Below are positions 21,696 to 25,483 of a stretch of DNA of 25,483 bases, piece after piece (positions within the stretch are counted from its first letter, which is position 1; every line of letters starts with the position of its first letter). Source of the stretch: a virus; the IMG/VR virus record IMGVR_UViG_3300049448_000207, positions 1 to 25,483 of that record. One strand, 5' to 3'. The translations under genes and the position numbers were made by a program. The notes under the pieces were generated by a model. It ran no database searches. It had not been told where the DNA came from and saw only the letters and a program-made list of their open reading frames with translations.

Positions 21696-22712
21696 CTACA
21701 CCGGCTCCATGAAGTCGACTACCTTAATCGCTGGCTTAATGGGCGCATCCAGTGACCCTCTCCAGGCAGGCTCTCGCCAAATCAGCTTGCGTAAGCTTGA
21801 CCTCGGCCCGTACGGTTGATGCGTCCAGTGACCCCTCACTAGAGTCGCCACCGTTGAGGGTTGCCTACCCCCCGCGCAGTAGTCGACCACTTGTTGGCGA
21901 ACATCAATCTTGGTCGGTCTCGCCACCATGAACCGCCGGTGCTGCGGTGCTCCCTCTTCGCGTTGGGGGCCTCTCGTCCATCCGGGTCGATGCTTGCCAA
22001 GAGGTCGGCACCACTCGGGATTACTCATCGCGATCAGGAGGTTGGTCACTAGGGATTTCAAGCAGGCGATGATCCTGTCTACCTCTCGAGGAATCGGCCA
22101 CTCGAGCGCAGTCCCCGTCCCCGGATCACCGCTTGGCTCTGCCTTGAGCAGCTCTTGTTGGGTCAGGTTCCTCGTGCCCAGTTGCACGATGCTGGCATCA
22201 GCCATCGCTGTGATTGACCATCTTGGCCCGACCTCGGTCTCCATCACCCTCACGAGCGCGTAGCGGAGCCATGTCCTCTGGTGCTGCTCGGGGTCTTCTA
22301 CCCACAAGAGTCGATCCGGGATCTCTAATATCCAAGCTCGCCAAGGGGTATGCAGCTCCAAGGTCTCGGGCAATGATGTACAGATTGCCGCCGCTGCCCA
22401 CCTATGGGTGGTCTGGACGATCGCGCAAGCCTCGTGTACCCACAGGACATCGCTCAGCAGCTCCTGGCGGCAGCTGGGCACCGTCATCATGTCTCTCAGA
22501 TAGCTCTTGCGCGGTGACTCGGGTAACTCTTCTACATATTTGATCAGCGCCGCGAGCGCTTGTAGATCATTGGCAACATCGGGGCGACCGTATGTGTACT
22601 CCCAGAGGGCAAGACCATTGCCCCGCAACAGGTCGAGCCAATCGACCCGGGTAGTCGGGTCGACTTGCTCTCGGATCCTGGCGGCGGCGTCTAGGATTGC
22701 CTCGGAGTGCAC
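21696..22712 (-). CDS. unknown protein with C-terminal GHW-YGP motif
   Basis: The 338-residue protein starts at GTG 22712. Most of it is helical, with many Trp and Leu. Near the C-terminus (292-310) there is VRGHWTHQPYGPRSSLRK, followed by WREPAWRGS. A G-H-W-x-x-Q-x-Y/H-G-P...LR motif near the end is known in uncharacterised phage and plasmid proteins of varied hosts; function is unknown. The upstream part (ITAMADASIVQLGTR and beyond) gives no further hint. It lies 8 nt after the next gene upstream in a minus-strand operon. Confidence 0.75.
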   Translation of the reverse strand: MHSEAILDAAARIREQVDPTTRVDWLDLLRGNGLALWEYTYGRPDVANDLQALAALIKYVEELPESPRKSYLRDMMTVPSCRQELLSDVLWVHEACAIVQTTHRWAAAAICTSLPETLELHTPWRAWILEIPDRLLWVEDPEQHQRTWLRYALVRVMETEVGPRWSITAMADASIVQLGTRNLTQQELLKAEPSGDPGTGTALEWPIPREVDRIIACLKSLVTNLLIAMSNPEWCRPLGKHRPGWTRGPQREEGAPQHRRFMVARPTKIDVRQQVVDYCAGGRQPSTVATLVRGHWTHQPYGPRSSLRKLIWREPAWRGSLDAPIKPAIKVVDFMEPV

Positions 22713-22720
22713 CCCAGCCG

Positions 22721-23518
22721 CTACACCCCCAGCTCCTCCTCCAACTCGGCGAGCCTATCGAAGACGGTGGGCGGCAGCTCGGCGAGCGGCTGCTCGCTCA
22801 AGACCGGTGCACAGCCGCCCAGTACTTGCTCCAGTTGGTATCGGCTGCGCTGATAATTCTCTGGGCTGATCCTGAGATCAGGCGCATCGATCAGGGCCAA
22901 CTCGACCGCTCTCCTGTAGTCCACCTCAGCTATGCGGATGTCTCGTCGAACGAGGATCCCGTTAATCGTGTCTCTCAAATGTGCCCAGCAGTCCGGGTCA
23001 CCGGATAGCCAATGGAAGCCAAGAGGCCCTTGCGCGAGGTGAAAGCCATCCTTGCTGAGGCTATATTCGCTCTCGATCCCCGTCTCCGCGCAATAGAGGC
23101 GCACGATGTAGGTACGCTTCGGGTGGCCCATTTGGGCCATCAGGTACTCGTCGGTCTTACTCTTCTGGTTGCTTCGGTTTTCGCTCGATTCCCTAGACTG
23201 GCAGGCGATCACGATCCTATCGTCTGGGCGCTCGATCACGAACGCACCCGCGCAGCGCTCCACCGTGCAGCCGCAGTGCCTTGCGGCAAGTAAGCGGGCG
23301 CACTCACCCAGGCATAGGCCGATCGTCGATGTCCTGACCGTGAGGAGCCTACTGGAGGCCAATTCATCCTCCCGCATGTTTGCAACCCTGAACGGATTGC
23401 GGATGATGTGGGCGGCGACCTCGTCGGCCTCGCGGGTGCGCCTCTGGAGGTAGCGTAGCCAGCTGACTCGTAGGCCATCCATGGCGGGTTGGACTATCTG
23501 TTCTAGTGTTGGCGGCAT
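22721..23518 (-). CDS. unknown protein with clustered cysteines
   Basis: The 265-residue protein is the first gene of the minus-strand operon. ATG 23518 follows GGAGA by 6 nt. C69, C73, C82, C84 and C89 (GLCLGECARLLAARHCGCTV) form a cluster that may bind a metal. An acidic C-terminus (VFDRLAELEEELGV) ends it. I do not recognise a family; the middle shows mixed alpha/beta composition (GHPKRTYIVRLYCAETGIES). The preceding 170-bp gap carries repeated operator-like sequence, so the operon is probably repressed. Confidence 0.65.
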   Translation of the reverse strand: MPPTLEQIVQPAMDGLRVSWLRYLQRRTREADEVAAHIIRNPFRVANMREDELASSRLLTVRTSTIGLCLGECARLLAARHCGCTVERCAGAFVIERPDDRIVIACQSRESSENRSNQKSKTDEYLMAQMGHPKRTYIVRLYCAETGIESEYSLSKDGFHLAQGPLGFHWLSGDPDCWAHLRDTINGILVRRDIRIAEVDYRRAVELALIDAPDLRISPENYQRSRYQLEQVLGGCAPVLSEQPLAELPPTVFDRLAELEEELGV

Positions 23519-23595
23519 TCGGGGTCTCCAATCGGTTGGACTGCCAGCGCCTCTACACCGACCCGATCAATCTCGAATAGGTCGCCAAGATCAGA

Positions 23596-23638
23596 TCCCT
23601 AGTGGTCTATATGACCTCGACCTACATTCCCTAGTGGT
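23596..23638. promoter_or_regulatory. paired direct repeat, candidate operator
   Basis: TCCCTAGTGGT lies at 23596-23606 and at 23628-23638, exactly 32 bp apart, that is about three DNA turns, so both copies face the same side. They lie in the 168-bp divergent gap between the minus-strand operon (start 23518) and the RHH gene (start 23687). No convincing -35/-10 pair could be chosen. Confidence 0.5.
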
Positions 23639-23686
23639 TGGCGAGCCGATCGATCATGCTCATCGAGATCTGGTGTACTGGAGGGC

Positions 23687-23875
23687 ATGGATATCTTGAG
23701 CGAGCTGCTGCGACCTGGCCCCCCGAGGCTAGATCACCAGCTCTCGATAATGATGACGAGCGAGCTACGAGACCTGATTAAGGAGCTGGCTGTCAGGGCT
23801 AGCTTGAGCCAAGCAGAGGTCGCACGTCGACTTCTGCAGGATGCTGCTGAGCGGCTGATGGCCACGAACCCTTGA
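23687..23875 (+). CDS. small RHH repressor, CopG/Arc-like
   Basis: The 62-residue protein has a ribbon-helix-helix pattern: strand HQLSIMM (17-23), helix A TSELRDLIKELAVRA (24-38), turn SLSQ, helix B AEVARRLLQDAAERLM (43-58). This is the core of CopG/Arc repressors, which act as dimers. A ribosome-binding site (GGAGGG) lies just before ATG 23687. It is divergent from the minus-strand operon across a gap with a pair of 11-bp repeats. It likely controls that operon and itself. Domain assignment is by pattern. Confidence 0.7.
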   Translation: MDILSELLRPGPPRLDHQLSIMMTSELRDLIKELAVRASLSQAEVARRLLQDAAERLMATNP

Positions 23876-23878
23876 AGC

Positions 23879-24163
23879 ATGGCTAGCCCGATCCATATGA
23901 TCACGTGGGGTCAGAAGATCCCCCTGGGCGCCCTTGGCCCCTTGCCGCTGGGAGCCACTCTAGGCGGGCATGCAAAGATCCGTGTTGCACCGGGGTGGGA
24001 TCAAACCCACCACGTCTCCTGGAGCCGTCTGAGCCCGTTGCTGGGCGAGGCTCTGAGAATGGGATTCCCCGAAGGGTTGGATGACCTGGGATGGGGAGGA
24101 CGACCAATCGCCACGAGGGAGGCCATCCAGGGGCTCAGCCCCAGTCCTCCTCCAGGTATATGA
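23879..24163 (+). CDS. possible small protein after the RHH gene
   Basis: A 94-residue frame starts with ATG 23879, 3 nt after the RHH stop, so the two could be co-translated. The sequence is rich in Gly, Pro and Leu (LGALGPLPLGATLGG) and then has HHVSWSRLSPLLGEALRMGF and EGLDDLGWGGRPIATREA. No family is recognised and composition is not strongly protein-like. A minus-strand frame (23960-24307) overlaps it but looks less likely. I give it only even odds. Confidence 0.45.
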   Translation: MASPIHMITWGQKIPLGALGPLPLGATLGGHAKIRVAPGWDQTHHVSWSRLSPLLGEALRMGFPEGLDDLGWGGRPIATREAIQGLSPSPPPGI

Positions 24164-24223
24164 TCTCTTTAGGTTAATTGTTAAATTAACTCTAGAGAGA
24201 GAATTATCCTGTGTGGTTAACCG
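24164..24223 (+). promoter_or_regulatory. AT-rich inverted repeat, possible promoter
   Basis: GTTAATT (24173-24179) is inverted at 24184-24190 (AATTAAC) around GTTA, and the flanks CTCT.TAG / CTAGAGAG extend the symmetry. The stretch is notably AT-rich against its surroundings. TTGTTA (24179-24184) and AATTAT (24203-24208) are 18 bp apart and could serve as -35 and -10 for the tiny ORF at 24224. This is a weak match. Confidence 0.4.
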
Positions 24224-24370
24224 GTGACACCTCACCACAAAAAGCACAAGCAAGAACAGAAGCACGAGAACCCAGTGAACAATCAACCCATCCAAGAGAA
24301 GGAGCAACAGCCCTCAATAGAGCTGAATCCGAATCTCTCCGTGATGCTTGATCAACACCAGCCTCAATAG
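24224..24370 (+). CDS. possible 48-residue Gln/His/Lys-rich peptide
   Basis: A short frame begins at GTG 24224 and ends at TAG 24370. It reads MTPHHKKHKQEQKHENPVNN, then QPIQEKEQQPSIELNPNLSV and MLDQHQPQ: strongly polar and rich in Gln, His and Lys, unlike random frames of this G+C-rich DNA. It may be a disordered small protein. An AT-rich palindrome with weak promoter-like boxes precedes it. No ribosome-binding site is clear. It converges with the endonuclease gene. Confidence 0.4.
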   Translation: MTPHHKKHKQEQKHENPVNNQPIQEKEQQPSIELNPNLSVMLDQHQPQ

Positions 24371-24392
24371 CTGTGATCGCCGAAGCTCCAGT

Positions 24393-24423
24393 GCCCCAGG
24401 TTGCCTCAATGGTAGCCTGGGGC
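24393..24423. terminator. hairpin between converging genes
   Basis: GCCCCAGG (24393-24400) pairs with CCTGGGGC (24416-24423), an 8-bp stem with a 15-nt loop, followed on the plus strand by a modestly T-rich stretch (CTTGGTTATT). It lies between the plus-strand peptide ORF and the end of the minus-strand endonuclease and could stop transcription from both sides. No other gene is seen in 24371-24471. Confidence 0.45.
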
Positions 24424-24471
24424 CTTGGTTATTGGGCTAGCCTTCAATAGCTAGGCGAGCGAAGCGAGCCC

Positions 24472-25483
24472 CTATCGATGAGCGGCGGCAGCCGCGCCCC
24501 GCCGCGCTCGTCGACGCTTCCCGGATGAGAGCAGCCGGACATTCCAATTGGGATGGCTCAAGAGGTCGGCGGGATCGTCGTGCTCGTCCGTGTACTGCCA
24601 GGGCTCGCTATGCGGGCTAGTTTTCTGGAACAGCTGTCTGGCCGTGACCTTGTAGTAGTCCATCGGGTCTTTCGGCATTGAGACTTTGAAAGCCAGAATG
24701 TTTCTGCCCTGTCTGAATTGCCAATAGTGCTCGACACCCAATCGCCGACACTCCCTCCGAAAGCCGGAGAGCGTCGGAAAGTCTTGGCGTCGACCTTTGG
24801 CGGCATCAGCGTTGTCTTCTCGACCGCAGTCGGGGCAAAACCTAGCTGCGCTCTTCATGATTGTCAGAGTGTTCTTGAACACCTTCCCGTGTGTCGTACA
24901 GAGCCAGCGGTGCTCGTCCGTAGGTGAAAGGCACATCTTACCCAAGAACTCGCCCTCGTGGGCTGCAGCGTACTCATGGCATTCTTTGGTTAGCTCCTCG
25001 ACCCTAGCGGAATTGACCTTCAGTCGGAACGAGCGGATCAGCCGCTTGAGGCCCCCTGGTCGAAGTCGTATGCCACGCTTAGTCAGCATGCCCGCCGCCC
25101 AACGCAATAGCGCCTCCTTCCCCTTCTTCTCTGCGGCCTCGAACTCCTCAATGGTAGGGCGCATCAGCTTCACACGCTTCTGGCGGCACCTCCTGACCTT
25201 TAGCGGATCGTACTTTGAGCGGCCTCCAAAATGAGCGACCTCCCGATTGTGCTGTTGCCCTTGAAACTCGAACGCGGCCAGAAGCTCTTCGCAAAAACCG
25301 TCCAGCTCCAGCGGGACACCTCTCGACGACTTGCGCCTTACCTTCGGACTCCTCAACCACTTGGGGCGCGTCTTCGGCCACTTGAACCCCGTAAGATGTT
25401 CAACCATCTGCCTGAAGATGGTCTCGCCACGCGGAAGCTTGCTGCAGATCGCGCAGCCTTTGCCCCGCTTCAAGGCTTTGTAG
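24472..25483 (-). CDS. zinc-ribbon/restriction-fold endonuclease, 5' end outside the window
   Basis: The frame is open to the right edge. TTG 25473 could be a start, but the frame continues (Y-K-A-L) and begins inside a treble-clef repeat (second pair CAIC), so the N-terminus is missing. Residues numbered from that TTG show CAICSKLP, then TRPKWLR, the nuclease-fold signature LELDGFCEELLAAFEFQGQQ (55-74) with E56/D58 and E69, H75, then a basic region. A second treble clef is at about 190-217 (WLCTTHGKVFKNT...FCPDCG). This fits EDxHD/Vsr-related free-standing nucleases of phages. A His/Arg/Ala-rich end follows. Function as a homing endonuclease is inferred. Confidence 0.65.
   Translation of the reverse strand, partial: YKALKRGKGCAICSKLPRGETIFRQMVEHLTGFKWPKTRPKWLRSPKVRRKSSRGVPLELDGFCEELLAAFEFQGQQHNREVAHFGGRSKYDPLKVRRCRQKRVKLMRPTIEEFEAAEKKGKEALLRWAAGMLTKRGIRLRPGGLKRLIRSFRLKVNSARVEELTKECHEYAAAHEGEFLGKMCLSPTDEHRWLCTTHGKVFKNTLTIMKSAARFCPDCGREDNADAAKGRRQDFPTLSGFRRECRRLGVEHYWQFRQGRNILAFKVSMPKDPMDYYKVTARQLFQKTSPHSEPWQYTDEHDDPADLLSHPNWNVRLLSSGKRRRARRGAAAAAHR

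Noticed and set aside
23990-24025. tRNA-like arm (GGTGGG...CCCACC)
   Set aside because: Stem and loop lengths do not fit a T-arm, and no acceptor, D-arm or anticodon arm can be built around it.
23960-24307. Minus-strand frame with a hydrophobic start
   Set aside because: The hydrophobic part is the antisense of the Gln/His/Lys-rich plus-strand frame, and the remainder is unlike protein.

Overview
This window is part of the genome of a contractile-tailed bacteriophage (myovirus), or a prophage of one. The DNA is G+C-rich and its genes are tightly packed. Almost every gene in positions 1-17.6 kb lies on the minus strand, so transcription runs right to left. The host cannot be named: there is no bacterial chromosomal gene, tRNA or attachment site, and the palindrome GCGATCGC that marks many cyanobacterial genomes is seen only about twice.

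Late module (17.6 kb down to 1). In order of transcription: DUF1073-type portal; DUF2213 prohead protease with a probable nested scaffold start; head cement protein; DUF2184 major capsid protein; Mu gp35-like protein; DUF4054 head-tail connector; helical protein; neck/tail-completion protein; tail terminator; DUF3383 sheath; DUF3277 tube; tail assembly chaperone; tape measure; Dit-like adaptor; baseplate plug; hub; gp45/gp138-like spike; unknown baseplate-region protein; gp25/gp46-like wedge protein; and a tail fibre of at least 938 residues that runs off the left edge. Many junctions are 1-4 nt overlaps (ATGA, GTGA, TAATG, TGATG), so this is one translationally coupled operon. A second reading frame of 98 codons, with no good start codon of its own, extends the chaperone by -1 frameshifting at TTTTTT and ends in a GTGA overlap with the tape measure.

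Structured DNA/RNA in the late module. Foldable or repeated sequence sits next to the highest-output genes: three tandem 14-mers before the protease/scaffold, a stem after the capsid gene whose G-U pairs form only in the minus-strand transcript, a hairpin hiding the ribosome-binding site of the sheath, four tandem 12-mers plus a perfect 13-bp stem after the tube gene, and a 9-bp-arm palindrome before the chaperone.

Recombinase segment (17.6-19.9 kb, minus). Two unknown genes lead to a small serine recombinase with an ATGA-coupled 51-residue partner, then a 109-nt inverted repeat with 19-bp arms, then a small one-helix membrane protein just upstream of the portal. No terminase is seen where one is usual, and baseplate J and tail protein I are not seen before the fibre.

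Regulatory/early segment (19.9-25.5 kb). Plus-strand genes include two ribbon-helix-helix (RHH) proteins, each next to repeated operator-like sequence, a small Cys/His protein and several tiny ORFs. Minus-strand genes include two unknown proteins (one with a GHW..Q.YGP motif), an HNH-AP2 homing endonuclease, a 108-residue protein, and at the right edge the truncated end of a zinc-ribbon/restriction-fold endonuclease.
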